Part shown: one piece after another, positions 1-12,125 of the stretch
Layout: every line of letters starts with the position of its first letter
Numbering within the stretch: position 1 is the stretch's first letter
Program-made: the position numbers and the translations under genes
The notes under the pieces: generated by a model
The model's database searches: none
The model's input: only the letters and a program-made list of their open reading frames with translations
Told to the model about the DNA's origin: nothing
From: Macquaria australasica
Lineage: Eukaryota > Chordata > Actinopteri > Centrarchiformes > Percichthyidae
Assembly (NCBI GenBank): GCA_005408345.1
Contig: SEMN01000346.1
Coordinates: 244,083-308,082 of the forward strand
DNA length: 64,000 bases
Direction of reading: 5' to 3'

Positions 1-977
1 GTTTCTGGAGTGTGTGTGTGATTATTTGAGGTGGGAGCTGTGCGTTTCCTCCCTGTGTGAAACTTCTGATCCATCTATTCTCCGCTGAGATCTCGTCAAC
101 TCTAAAGAGGCCTTCAGGACTCAAACACCCAGTCGCACGGAGACGAGGCTGAACCGCCTCACATAGATGAAGCTTCAGGAAAGACTCCGTCTTAAAACTG
201 AGCAGGGTATTAATTCATTTTACTACATATTTAAAACAACAACAAACACAATCTATAAGTATTCTGAAAAACTTTTCTCGACATCCAGAGGAATAAAAAA
301 ATAAAAACCAGAAGAAGCTACGCAGAAGGCTAATTAGCTCCCTGGTTACCCCTCGCTAGCTCATAGGCATATTGTACGGTGTGCTGTAAGGCTCACAGAG
401 CTGTGCAGCTGCCCGACTGCTGGGTTCGAGGTGTAATTAGGAGCCAAACACAAAGAGACACCCGTGGAGTCCTCGACTGTCACACACAAACACACACACA
501 ATATGTGCAGTTACAGCGAGCAGGAAGCGAAATGTAGAATTTAATTAAAACTAAAGTTTGCTTCACTGTTTACAAACCAAACCTCCTCACAGAAACAGAG
601 TTTGTGCGTGGATCTGCTTCTTTCTGCTTTTTCATGTTTGCGTCATTCGTTTGGTGCTTTATGAACGTCATGGTCAGCCTGATGTTTAACACATGAAGCT
701 TGCATCACAATAAACTCTCACAAGTGTAATAAGGAGAATTTTTTGAATACATTATATTTTGTTTCTCCTGCTAGCTCACTTTTGATTTGTTTGTTTGGAC
801 TGTGGAGTTATTTGGTGCACTGTCTCCATAGACGGTGTTAGAAGACTTCAAGACGGACATGAAGCTGTCCCGGTTGAATCATCAGTACAAAAGATCAACA
901 ACTGCGTTAGAAAATATCTGGTTCTTTGATAAAACAAATCAAAAGGTACAAATCTGTAGGACACAAAAAATGTAAAG
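1..977. other. Gene-free stretch; possible 3' UTR or regulatory DNA
   Basis: No long open frame. There is an AATAAA on the plus strand at 709-714, so a plus-strand transcript entering from the left could end here, but nothing coding supports this. Two TAATTA homeodomain-type cores in opposite contexts (GGCTAATTAGCTCC near 330 and GTAATTAGGAGCC near 435) and short CA runs near 482-500 are the only other marks. Confidence 0.3.
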
Positions 978-1326
978 TTAAAGGCACCCTGAGGACCTTT
1001 TTGTAGCTCTATTCAACAGCGTTTTCACATTTTGTTTGCTCTTGTGCACCCGAGTGGCGCAAAACACAATCCTGCCAATGGTTCCCTTTCTTCCGCTGGT
1101 CTGCAGGTGGCGGTGAGGCGCCAAAGAAACGCAACAAAGCTCCAGCAAAGGCAGTGAAGAAGAAGAAGACTGCATGCTAGCAAACACGGTGTAGGTTTCA
1201 AACCTTTGTGAAAAAACAACTTTGCAAATATTTATGAGGAATGAAATGCATTCAACACGCAAGTCAGAGCCTAAAGACACACTGTGTTTTGGTGAGAAAA
1301 CAGAAAACTCCACAGGGTAGCTTTAA
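978..1326. mobile_element. MITE with CACCCTG/CAGGGTA ends inside TTAA
   Basis: The left end reads TTAAAGGCACCCTG and the right end CAGGGTAGCTTTAA, giving imperfect inverted ends that each include TTAA (978-981 and 1323-1326). If TTAA is the duplicated target, a piggyBac-type mobiliser is likely. If it is part of the ends, another superfamily is possible. The body has no intact gene; the 64-111 codon frames across it are chance. Confidence 0.55.
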
Positions 1327-1751
1327 TACAGCTAAGGTGCATTTCAGCAAGAAACCGCTTCAAGATTGCACCCAGTTTTGGATGAATTGTGCAACAATGG
1401 CGTGAAATTTTGTTCCCAACTCCAACGACAAAGCTTCTGAAATCAACTCTGATTTGATCTGTTCTGCACAGCAACAGCAGCTCAAGCTCATGGGGATTGT
1501 AGTATTTAGAGTTACCTGCCATAGAAAACTGACATAATATACAACATACAGTATGGTTCAATTATCAGGACAGTTTCTGTGTTGAAGAACATCGAGAAGA
1601 TCATTAAAAAAAAACAGAGACTGGATGACTCCAAACAGACGTACAGTCGTAATAAATGTCACTCATACATATTGATGTTACATTAACATGCAGCGCGACA
1701 CACACACACGCAGTATTACGCATACAGATACTCACACACAGTTACATGTAG

Positions 1752-2045
1752 AGCTGAAAGCTGATTCATCTCTGAAGTTGATCGACGACAACTTTGATGA
1801 TCAATAATAATCAACATTTTCTGGTTCCAGCTTTGCAAATGTGACAATTTGCTGCTTTTCTGTTTTATTTGATTGTAAATTAAATATCTTTGGGTTTTAA
1901 ACTAGTGTTCAAACTGAAGAAACAGTTTGAAAAGGTCACTTTGGGCTCTGGGAAATTTAGATTCACATTGTTATGCCAAAATCAGATAATTGATTTATCA
2001 AGAAAATAATCAGCAGATCTCTTGATACTGAAAGTTGCAGCTCTT
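1752..2045 (+). mobile_element. hAT-type MITE (GCTGCAAC-end family), diverged copy
   Basis: It carries the family core ...CTGGTTCCAGCTTTGCAAATG... and CACTTTGGGCTCTGGGAAA and ends in GTTGCAGCTCTTA. The left end is degraded (AGCTGAAAGCTGATTCAT). Same orientation as the complete copy at 51477-51840. Confidence 0.7.
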
Positions 2046-2189
2046 ATGTAGTTGGAACCACATTGACATGATATATATGTACATATAAACTCAGAATCAT
2101 TGTGTGAGAAAAAACTTTATTCATCACAAGGCGATGGAAATTTGCCTCAGAAGCAAGTTAAAAATTGACAAGTTAAAAAACAATCGTTA

Positions 2190-2345
2190 TTTAGAGCTAG
2201 AGCCCGACTAATACTGAGACCAACGCTGATATTTAACAGTTTAAAAATCCAGTAACAATATGTCAGCGGATATCAAAATTTCTGCATAAAATATCACTTA
2301 AATGTAGTTATTACAGACAGGTGCCAATGATCTGTACTTAGCGGG
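2190..2345. repeat. Possible fragment of a fish CCGATA-type interspersed repeat
   Basis: GAGCCCGACTAATACTGAGACCAACGCTGAT resembles, imperfectly, the GGGCTCGACCGATA... repeats seen in many teleosts. Only the left end is recognisable. The rest of 2046-3227 holds nothing I can name. Confidence 0.3.
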
Positions 2346-3228
2346 ACAGTGTAAAAATAAGCTGTTTCTAAATGACCTCATACACCATCTTCCACATTTC
2401 TGTACTGATGTTTCATGTTATTTATCAGTATATCTATAATAAGCTAATATTAGCCACCACACATACTATTCAGGCTCCAGTTGCAGCCTTAGTTTTGTCT
2501 GATGAGCTGTCAAATGATTCAAACTTTTCAAATTACAGTGACATTAAAAATGGAGAAAAAAACCAACAAATCTTTGCGTTTGAGAAGTTGTTAGCAGCTG
2601 GTGGATTTACGTACATATTTGATGATTTTGCACCTCATAATTAAAGTCCAGACTTTCATGCAGGAGACTGGACTTTGTTTTTACAGACACAGACCTGTGA
2701 TGTTTGCCTTTATATTAACCTTAACTAAGATCTTTCTCTGACCTTAACCACGCTGTAGCTGCCCGGTACAGATATTGTAGAAAGTGAGATTTCTTTAAAA
2801 CGCTGGCATTGAACATAAACAAACATCATCATTGAACGTATCGTTGCACGGCTGCTGAAATGCTACAGAATCCCTCCTGTACAGAATAAAATACTTCAGC
2901 TAGTATAAATACTAAATATTGTGCTTTCTACTTCAACATACCCGCTGCAAATCCATAAATCCTTTAAATGGACTTCATAAGTGAGAATATAAATAGAGTA
3001 TGAGAGTGAAAGAGTGATTGTGAGGATAAAACCAGTCGACTGTGTGGCCCCCACAGGACGGCTCAGGACTCCCACCAACTAGCAGGTCAGAGGTGGAGAT
3101 GAAGTTTAAGGTGTTCCTTCCATCCCACTGTACCTCTCAGCCACTGAAAAACCACATCCTAATGATTTCCTCCACTTTTCAAAGCCCAACGTGAGCTTCA
3201 AAAGTCTTCTCTCTCTTTCCTCTCACAG

Positions 3229-3479
3229 CTGCGCTCCTCTCTGCTGCAGGCCAGGGGCTGACCTGCGGAGGAGGCCAGAGCTTTAGCCCCAGATTTCAGA
3301 GTTCAGACGCTCATCAGAAGAGCCGGCGCTGCCCTGCCGACCGGCTGCAGACGCTGCCTCCTCGGCTGGGACGCCGCCGGAATACTAAGAGGCTTCTCCA
3401 CCGAGTCGAGAGGCTGAAAGTGGCTTTTACACACGGTGGAAATCTTCACACTGAATCAAACAGAAAACTTGATCCCTGA
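3229..3479 (+). other. Possible GC-rich exon or CpG-rich element
   Basis: A strong pyrimidine tract ending TTTCCTCTCACAG|CTGCG precedes an 83-codon frame (3228-3476, TGA 3477-3479) with no ATG. It is rich in Ser, Arg and Leu (for example RRRNTKRLLHRVERLKV). GC and CpG content are well above the surroundings, chiefly at 3300-3390. It could be a terminal exon of a plus-strand gene or a CpG-rich regulatory patch. No family is recognised and no donor is visible. Confidence 0.2.
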
Positions 3480-4406
3480 TCATATGAAGTGAATAAATTC
3501 TTAGCATTTACAGGTGGAGCAGCGTGTACGCAGACACGAGGACCTTATATTACGTTTAAAATACTTATCTGAAAGTAAAATGAGAGCAAAAGACCTTTCT
3601 GTTCCAGATATTTTAACTTTAACTAATTTTAACTTTAACTCAAAGCCGGGAAAGCACAGGTGTACCTAACAACATTAATGCTGTCTCTTCCATTTAAAGG
3701 TGGGGTAGGCAGTATTGTTATGGAGTCATTGGCCAACAAATCCATATTAACCGTAATTCAAGTGGTCTGAGAGCAGACCTCTACTTCAGCCCCCCCTCTT
3801 GCCTCCGTTTTCAGGCGTCAGGCACCTTTATACCTATTAGACATCAGGCACAACAATTAAGAGCAAAGTACAAACGGCAGTAAAACACAGTTTGGTGCTC
3901 ATTTCCAATACTCCTCACTCACCACCCCTGAGACTAACTTCCTGTCTGCTTTACTGGGCGCTGACAGCAGTGGCGGTCCACCAGGAGAAGCCGATGGTGA
4001 CTCGCCGCAGACGTGACAGTCCTATACTCATTAGGATCAACACCGAAGCCACGCTCTGATTGACTGCAATTTCCTGACTGTACGCGCCGCGGGTCTTCTC
4101 TCCGCAGCAGCTCACTGGGTATTTGTGTCAATCAGCCCCTGCCGATGACAGGCTGTCCAGACTAGTAGGCCGTGAGGGGCTCAATAAGAGTCCACGGCGC
4201 ACGATGGGGTCCAGATGGATGCACTACAGGTAAACAAGACGCTGCCAATAATGTCCATGAAATAAGAGGATGACTACTGACATTACAGGGCTGCTGCACT
4301 CTTAAAAAAAGATGTGTTGACTCTGAACTTGCTCTTCAGCACTTTGCAAACTGTGAGTTCACCTCACACATATCTGTCTCAGATCAATACGAACTTGTTT
4401 CTTTTG

Positions 4407-4619
4407 GCGAATGATTATTTTCATTAGCGATTCATCTGCCTGTTTTCTTCATTAATCGATCGTCTTTCAAATCAGAAAAATAATGACGAAACGCCCATCA
4501 CATTTTCCCACAGCCTAAGGTGGCGTCTTCAAAAGTCTCGTTTTGTCTGACTAACAGTCCAAAACCCAAAATATTTCAGCTCACAATGATGCAGCAAATC
4601 CTCACATTTCTGAAGCTGG
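4407..4619 (-). mobile_element. hAT-type MITE, truncated copy
   Basis: Reverse orientation: GATTATTTTCATTAGCGATTC, ...CAGTCCAAAACCCAAAATAT..., GCAGCAAATCCTCACATTTC, ending in GAAGCTGG. Both outer ends are missing. Confidence 0.7.
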
Positions 4620-4815
4620 TGACATCTTTGAGTGAAAAGTAATCTCTAGAAACTGATATCTGCATACAGGATCTGCAGATTTTGGTATCGGAAGCGTTCT
4701 GGTTTCCGTTTGTAGTCCGAGTAGTGTTGACCAATCACGTTTGAGTGGGCTTTGGTTGCATGCAGGTAAACAGTCTGTGTGAAGAGCAAAAGAGGCGGAA
4801 CGCATTGGCTGAAAT

Positions 4816-4950
4816 GCAATCTCAGAACTCATCGGCTATCGTCTGACAATAATTTAGCTTTTTATCAATCTCAGAACTGTAGAGATTAGCTTTTTTAAAA
4901 TGTATCTGCATTCAAATAGTCAGACGATAGCCGATGGATTCCGAGATTGC
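4816..4950. repeat. Inverted repeat, two 32-bp arms around a 71-bp spacer
   Basis: The left arm 4816-4847 is the reverse complement of the right arm 4919-4950 (GTCAGACGATAGCCGATG...GAGATTGC) with three mismatches. A third copy of the right arm core lies in direct orientation at 5083-5107. Just before that third copy, at about 4999-5022, CCGGATATC occurs twice. Probably the ends of a nested or rearranged transposon. Confidence 0.6.
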
Positions 4951-5104
4951 TAATAGGGGTGTAAAAAATGACCGGCGCACGGAAGAGGAAGACTTGGCCC
5001 GGATATCCGTTATCCGGATATCTACACCGGAAGCCCCGAAACATTTGCTCTTGCCCCCAGATGCTAAATCATCATCATCACACGATAGCCGATGGGTTCC
5101 GAGA

Positions 5105-5172
5105 TTGATTGAAAAGGGACTCAAATTATTAATCGATTGTCAAACTATTTGCCAATTAATATTTTATCATAT
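5105..5172 (-). mobile_element. hAT-type MITE, end fragment
   Basis: ATTAATCGATTGTCAAACTATTTGCCAATTAAT matches the terminal part of the family in reverse orientation. It abuts the third copy of the inverted-repeat arm at 5083-5107. Confidence 0.5.
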
Positions 5173-7133
5173 CTAAAAAAAATATTGAACAACTGGGTAA
5201 ATCCAGAAGATAACACGTGTAGATAGGAAGTTATCAATGGGCTGAAAGAAGCTAAAAAGCTGTGATATTGATCACAGCAGCTGTAAGTTGAGGTTTGCTG
5301 AATGGCATCTACACTAAATGTATTGTGGTGGGAGGACACACACAGTATAAACAGCTCTACAGCTCTACAGCTGCTGCTCTGTACACACCAGAAAACAAAC
5401 CTGTTGGATGGATGAAATACAGACAGACAGCTTCTGGCTGGAAAAAGAAAATCCTTGAATCCTGAATTTAAGTTATCACGTCAACAAGCGGCTGCCCTGC
5501 TGAAGAGTCCATGAGCAGGGTGCAGAATTCCCATTTGCTACTTCCTGTAGCAGCACCAGATAAAACAATAAAAAACACCAACACAGGGTGACACTACTCA
5601 TCTGATTTTGTGCTAATTCTCTTGCTGTGGGCTTTCCCCTCCTCTCTACTAAACAGGGTAAATCTCAATTTGGATAATTTGTTCCTATTACCGGAGAATC
5701 AATGAGCAGAAAAAAAAAAAAGGCTTCTCATCCAAACCTCTAATTGAAAGCTGAGATTTTTCAAAAGGGAAATACAGCAGCAGCCTTGTATTTGTACTGA
5801 TGTTACCCTCTCTTCTCCACACTGAATTAAGGTCAAGCAGCTGTTATTAAGAGTAACAACACAGGCGCAGTTTTGTTTCTGCATGTTTCTTTCTCCTGCA
5901 TCAAAAGATAAAATAGTCCTCCACCTGTGGGATGAAAGTCTTGACCACTGGGTTCTTGAAACTAAATTAAAAGCCTGATTATAAACTCAACCGTCCACGT
6001 CAAAGAGGAAATAAGCATTCTCCTGTCCTGATAAATGGCTTTGTGCACTCTCTGACTCTCTGCTTCACTTCCTGGCTTTCATCTCTTGTTGCTCGGAGGA
6101 GGCTCCGGTCCGCCAGCTTTTTTCCCCCTTTGGAGGCAGAGATATGGATGACTTTTCTATCCCTCATTAGTCATGTCATGCACATGAAACAGCCCTGCCA
6201 TAATGAGGCACTGCATGCATGAAGACCACCAGCTCCCAGCCAAGAGAGCACACATTATGACTGAAGACCTGCAGAGAACGAGGAGATCCCAGGCTGTAAG
6301 CAAATGATCCATCATGGTTTTTTTGTAATTCTGGAGCTCAGGAGATTCGTGCTGGCTGAGAAAATCTGCAGCTAATAATTTATTGTTAAAATTCTCTTGG
6401 TGGGAGACGAGCACAGAGATACTTCCATTCATTTAAAAAAGTGCATTAAGTAAGATTTGTACGACCCCGAGGCTCACGACTGACCATGCATTTACTGGAT
6501 TCATCTCAACAACTGATCAATGACTTACTCATTTTCAGAGACTGTGGCCATTTAACCCTTTGAACCCAAGATTCAAAGATTTTCGTTTGCTTTTTTGCCA
6601 CAGGTTTTCAACACACAGTAAATATCTGTTTATGAATGGATAGAGGAGAGCGTCAGTGTCCCCGAGAGATACGAACCATGCTGATGGGACAATATGAGAC
6701 TTACTGATAGTGTAAAATCTAAACAAAAAGCAAATTCTCATAATCTCACTTCTTCGTGAGTTTTGCCGCTACATTTCCCATCATGCTGGGAAGACTAATG
6801 TTGCCACGGAGTCAGAGATTTAGCTGTGGGCTAACACCCATGTCCTGTTTTTAGCCTGTATGTCTTTACATTTTGGTCGATCTGCACGATGTAAAGTCAT
6901 TAGCTGCTAGCAGTTCCTGTTTGCACTGTAACCATGGATACAGTGAATATGATTTCTTAAACACATTTATCAATATTTGTTTCCAATATGGACATCTGAG
7001 ATATCGCAAGAAAGTTGCACTGGTTCAGCAGATACATGATGTCTGACATTTGCTCTGATTTGACAAATTTATGACACTGAGAAGAAGCGGTGCAATTTTT
7101 TTGGTACAAAATTGGCCAATCAGGTGTTTAGGC
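5173..7133. other. Gene-free stretch, nothing recognised
   Basis: Unique-looking AT-rich sequence with only short open frames and a triplicated CTCTACAG at about 5354-5375. No splice-flanked coding frame and no clear repeat. Confidence 0.4.
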
Positions 7134-7543
7134 AGTGGTCCCAAAGCTAAACCTGAGAGGTCACTGGATGATCACAGGATTGAGACAAAAAAATCTATTT
7201 CTGCTACACAAAATTATGTTTCTTAGATTGAATGTAATGTGGGCGTTACACTATAACTTAGTTAAAGCGGGTTGCACCAAACAAGTTAGTTACGTTAGTT
7301 AGAGTTAAGATATTTCTTAAAATGTGTGTCCTGAGATGGTGCAACTGAACAAAATGGAGAGTTTAGTGTCAAACTAGTTAGAACGGAGCAGTTAGTGTTG
7401 ACTTTACACTGAAATGTATGCTCTAATTTACACTCAGTTGGTGAAGCAGGTGGCAGAAAAGAAAAACTATCACTAAACTTTAGATTTGTAGACCTTATTT
7501 TAAGGGGTCACAAGCCAAAAAGGTTGGGAACCGCGGTGCTAAG
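7134..7543. mobile_element. Probable hAT-like MITE with CAGTGGT-type ends
   Basis: The left end CAGTGGTCCCAAAGC and the right end GGTTGGGAACCGCGGTG are imperfect inverted repeats. The right end also carries GGGGTCACAAGCCAAAAAGG, which is common in fish CAGTGGTTCCCAACC elements. A clear 8-bp duplication is not visible, so the boundaries are approximate. No coding content. Confidence 0.4.
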
Positions 7544-8130
7544 GGTTTAAAGACAATCTGAATCTTTCTGCCAACTACTAAATAATGTAACTTGAGTGAA
7601 ACATTTCCCCTGATAATTCTCCAAGTCTTACTGGGTCCTAACAGAATTTAATAGAGGTCATTTGTTACAGAACAGCCCCAAAGAAAGCAATTTGTTATCT
7701 TTGGTCACAGGTTCAGTTCCCACTCAGAGCAGCCGCGGACGTTTTGGATGAACATTTCAACCAAAAAATGGCGCACGATCAATTAGTACTGTGTGTATCA
7801 GGAGCTCGACCTGTGTGGTTTCACCCTGATGATCTACTGCTCAAAAAACAAACCACAGACAGATTCAAAGCTGCCATGGATTTGGAAGTGAGGCTGCATC
7901 AAATTGAGCACTGCTGCTCTCACTGCTTGACATGTGCATCAGACAGACTGAGGTTAGTGAAGGTTAGTGAAGTGGGTTTGGGATTGGAAAGTGTTTGAAT
8001 CCAGACCAGCTGAGAAATGTTCTTCACAATTTATTATATTCATATTTTTTACCCTTTTAGATCGACTGTCATGGCTTTCAGTCATGTAGTAAGGCCTAAT
8101 AAACAACTATATAGACGCTTCCATAATATC

Positions 8131-8133
<3 letters not shown>

Positions 8134-8178
<45 letters not shown>
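8134..8178. repeat. (TA)n microsatellite, about 22 units
   Basis: Uninterrupted TA/AT run of 45 bp. Confidence 0.98.
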
Positions 8179-8185
<7 letters not shown>

Positions 8186-9774
8186 AGTGGGTTTCTCAAA
8201 GGTCTAGGGTTGGGTTGCAGCAGGGCGAATGTGCTGTGCGTTACACTTGTAACAAAAAGAAATTATAGTTCGACGCATGTGTCAAACCGGCAGTATGTAG
8301 ATTCAAAGTATTCAAAATAACTTCGACCTTTTGTTCAATATCAAAATCTTCAGCGTACAGCTTACTTGCGAGTGTTTGAAAAACAATTTCTTCTCTGCGT
8401 CCTCACGTCACACACCTGAGTCTGTTTCTATTAAACACAGAGTGGTGAGTGAGTCAAAACTGCGACGGCTTGTAGTTCTTTAAGAAAACAAGCAAATGGC
8501 TCCAACAGACAACTGATAAGAAACTGATAAGGATTTGGAAGCTTGATATTCCTTATCAGATAGTGACCTGGTAATCCAAGACTGACTAGAAAAAAGTTAA
8601 GTTAATGAGGCAGCAGCGGTGGACACAACAATCAATGTAAGGAGACCAACAGATTCTTACTTAAGTTATTTAAGTAAGGGGTTTTAACAGAAATGACAGT
8701 AAAAACATTTACTTAAAGTGAGGGCAAAACTTTAAAAGTGGTGTCAGAGAAACGTTCTCTGCAGCAGCACTTTGACGTGTGGAAGTGTGGAGGTGGTGGG
8801 CGAGCTCCTGACTCTGACTGATGTGTGAATCAATACAGCCAGACATAGAAACCTCTGTCAGATTTAAAAATATCAAAACTGCAATTAGCACATGTGGTTT
8901 CCTCCCCCCCGATGAGACACCAGCAGAAGGGATTTCTGATGAGGCCCACATGTGAATGCAGAGGTCGGAGATTGTTTTGGATGCCTAAAATAGATTCAGA
9001 AATAGAGCCAAACCTATATGTTTTATTATGAGATGAAAAGATGTTAACTTTGGTTACAAGAAAACTTTGCAATAAGTTATCTTTACAATAGGGCTGAACC
9101 CGCGTCAGGATATTCATGCTTTTTCTTATTTATACGTTTATAAGTTTATACACCTTACCTACGATTACGAGAAATATATTCTTCACGGCCTCCGCTCAGT
9201 TACAGTCCAGCTCACCTGCCCCTCACTGAACTCCTGTAAAAACCTACATGTCAAATCTCAGGTTTGACCTGTAAGACTCCAGACAGATTTCCACAGTCAA
9301 AGAAATTTAAAAAAATGACAAAATGAGATTTGACTTCTCGACTGTTGATTCGAATCATCGAAGCTCAGGAAGCAGATCTAGTTTACGTTCAGTGTTTTTC
9401 ACCGAACACCTGAATCCATGAGGCCTAACAAAATTAACATTCAGGGTTCGTACAGCTTTTTAAGAGTAAAATTAAAGCATTTTTCAAGCACTTACCTAAA
9501 CCAAAAATGTCCACAACTCGAAGCCTTTATCGTCACATACTAACTAAATAGTGACTAAATAGTGACTATAAATTCCAGGAGACAACAAACAAATATGACG
9601 ACGGGATCGTTTCATTTCCAGTATTAAAAGATTTTTGGTTTCCAAGAGTGATTGTGTCGATGATGAAACACCAGATTATGTTGAAAACCAAGCATTTTTC
9701 AAGGAGTGTATTCAAATTCAAGCATATTTCTAACCTTGAAAATACAATGGATAAAATTTAAGCATTTTCCAAAC
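8179..9774. other. Gene-free stretch, nothing recognised
   Basis: No splice-flanked frame. Small local duplications only (AACTGATAAG near 8511 and TAGTGACTAAATAGTGACT near 9548). Confidence 0.4.
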
Positions 9775-10045
9775 TTTCAAACTCCTTTATTGATCCCCAT
9801 AGGGAAATTAATTCTCTGCATTTAACCCACCCTAAGTGTTAGGAGCAGCAGCCAGCCACTGTGCAGCGCCCAGGGACCAACTCCAGTTTAAAGCCAGTGC
9901 CTTGGTCATGGGCACTGACAGGAGAATGAACCCAACATACGTGTTTTTGATGGTGGGGGAAACTGGAACACCCGGAGGAAACCCACACAAACTCCACAGA
10001 GAAAGGCCCTGCCCTTCCTGCTGTGAGCCACCGTGCTAACATCCA
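9775..10045. repeat. Teleost interspersed repeat (GGAGGAAACCC type)
   Basis: Segments in order: TTTATTGATCCCCATAGGGA, CAGCGCCCAGGGACCAACTC, GATGGTGGGGGAAACTGGA, ACACCCGGAGGAAACCC and CACAGAGAAAGGCCCTGCCC, then GAGCCACCGTGCTAAC. This order is typical of a very common fish repeat whose family name I will not guess. A related fragment is at 43190-43420. The long frames crossing it on both strands are by-products. Confidence 0.7.
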
Positions 10046-10310
10046 TGTTTGCCTGCTGGCAGTTTTCTTCTTCTCTGCCTTTTTTCTGGCACATTGCTGC
10101 ATCTCTCGGAGCGTTACCACCAAACTGTTGATCAGTGGAGTAGCGTGACACCTCCTGCAGGAATGAGCGCTGTGCCACCCACTTGCATTTGCGCATACAT
10201 GTATGTCCTCGTAGGCGTGCACAGGATACAAACAAAACAGTCACCCATTTATTAAAACATCGATCCACAGCACCACCAGTGGTCAAAAACAGCAAACAGT
10301 ACCTTTAAAC
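10046..10310. repeat. Probable MITE-like repeat ending CAGTACCTTTAA
   Basis: The stretch ends in CACCACCAGTGGTCAAAAAC...ACAGTACCTTTAA, a terminus I associate with short fish DNA transposons. The left boundary is not clear because it adjoins the repeat at 9775-10045. Confidence 0.35.
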
Positions 10311-11714
10311 ACCGGACTGATTCATGTTAGAACTCGTGTAAAAACCTCATTTTAAAGTTTGTAAGCATAAATATGATTTATTTTACTTTCCAAGAGTTAT
10401 CCAACAGAAAAATAAAAAACTGAATTACAAAAGAGTGACTACCAGTCAAACTCAAAGAGAGCAGAGAGTCTGTTCCCACAGGCGAGACTTTGAAGGGACT
10501 CTGCAGGTATTTACACTTCCTAATTCCAGATATAACTGGCACCACTGGAACCACGATGGTCCCTAAAGGCCTTTGACGAAATCCTGCCAGAGCTTTACCT
10601 CCTGTGAAGCCAAGCAACTGAAAACCTTTAAAAAACTAACACAAAAGCAGAGTGGACTGCTCATTCTCCCTCTTTTAAATGCCTGCTAAGTCCATCTTTT
10701 ACCATCTGACATTACAACATGAACGTAATGATCAATGAGTTGAAGGAAAGGAGTCGATACCACGCTTCCCCTCAACACCGTTAGTGTTTGACAGATGACT
10801 CACTCATCAAGTAATTCATGTTTACATGCATAAGGCATGAAATTGGGTCAAGAAAAACAAACCTGAGACGATTTGTGTGGTTCAGACAAACACTGGCAGA
10901 CAACATTTGTGTGCTAATGGGCCTTCACCACAGGAGGTATTGACCAATTCTCAGAGAAGCCTTGTTGTAAAAACATCTCAATTAGCTGACAGCTTGTACG
11001 CCCAGAAATGTCAAAGTATGATGGATTCTGTAATGAGCTTGTAAAAGCCCAAAGACCTGAAGTGAGAGGACAGATTCATCATAATTGAGGAGGTGATTTC
11101 CAAAATGTTTGTTATGGAAAAAAGGAAGTTTGTCAGGAAAGTGTCTGGGGGGTTGGTTGGGGATTTTTATTTATGTCTGTCTGGCAGCTATTGCTTATAT
11201 TACTTCTGATAGAGGTGGAGCCGACTACAGCCTGTTGGAGGAACCGAACCGATGGAGCAGAACAGCTGAAAGAAGACAACTGTAGAGAGAAGAATTTGCC
11301 TCAGGCTGTACTTTAAAAACCAGCAACAGAAGCTGCATTTATTTCCTATGCTTATCAGTGGGCAGGTCCGCTCTGCCACTTTACACTTAAACAGTTCAAA
11401 CACAAGACAAGACTTTTATAGAGAAAGACGCCTGTCTTACCATCCTAAATTACCTCTTCTTCCAGTGGGACAGAAGGAACAACTACATGTGACACAGGAC
11501 TATTAGTTATAAGTATAGGACTCCATGTGCAAAATATACAAAATGCATGAAATATCACCGAGTCATTCATCTGTTGCAGCTTCTGATTTTCATCACCCCC
11601 CAAAAATGTCATGACTCAGTGCAATGACTACAGTGACTTTCATGCTACATGATTAACACCTGGCTGTAGCTGACACTCGTGTTTTCACCTCCGTCGTCTT
11701 TAATGCTGTGAGGA
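10311..11714. other. Gene-free stretch; possible conserved non-coding DNA at 10640-11100
   Basis: No coding frame with splice sites. 10640-11100 has balanced composition, few low-complexity runs and no repeat signatures, which is the look of conserved non-coding DNA. Only an alignment could tell. Confidence 0.25.
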
Positions 11715-12125
11715 GTGACACTGATACTGGGTCATTACACTGGAGCAGGTAGGGGGGAGTCAGACCTCTTGCTTAAGGACATACTCAAATACTATAAGTC
11801 CGTTGTGTACGGGAGGCAGACCCCCTCCTCACATTTAAGACTTTCTTCTTTGATAAAGCTCATAGTAGTGCTGACTCAGGTGACCCCTGAGCCTCCCCTT
11901 AGTTATGCTGCTATTGGCCTCTCCCTCTCAACCCAACCGGTCAAGGCAGATGACCGCCCACCCAGAGCCTGGTTCTGGTTCTGCTCGAGGTTTCTGCCTG
12001 TTCAAAGGGAGTTTTTCCTTGCCACTGTCTCCTGGTGCTGCTCATGGTGGGAACTGTTGGGTCTCTGTAAATATGAAGAGTCGGTCTAGACCTGCTCTAT
12101 ATGAAAAAGTGCCCTGAGATAACTG
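11715..12125 (+). mobile_element. 3' end of a non-LTR retrotransposon or related repeat
   Basis: Ordered marks: CTTCTTTGATAAAGCTCATA, GCTGACTCAGGTGACCCCTGAG, CCCTTAGTTATGCTGCTATTGG, GCTCATGGTGGGAACTGTTG, GGTCTCTGTAAATATGAAGA, CGGTCTAGACCTGCTCTATA, AGTGCCCTGAGATAACT. I recognise this string as a common percomorph repeat tail. The 124-codon frame across it is not a host gene. The usual ATATAAATAAAATTGAATTG tail is missing. Confidence 0.65.

Noticed and set aside
9836..10295. Overlapping frames of 67-130 codons on both strands
   Set aside because: They lie in the fish interspersed repeats at 9775-10045 and 10046-10310 and have no gene-like motifs.
11715..12117. 124- and 70-codon plus frames
   Set aside because: They fall in a known-looking retrotransposon tail (GGTCTAGACCTGCTCTATAT); stop-free by chance.
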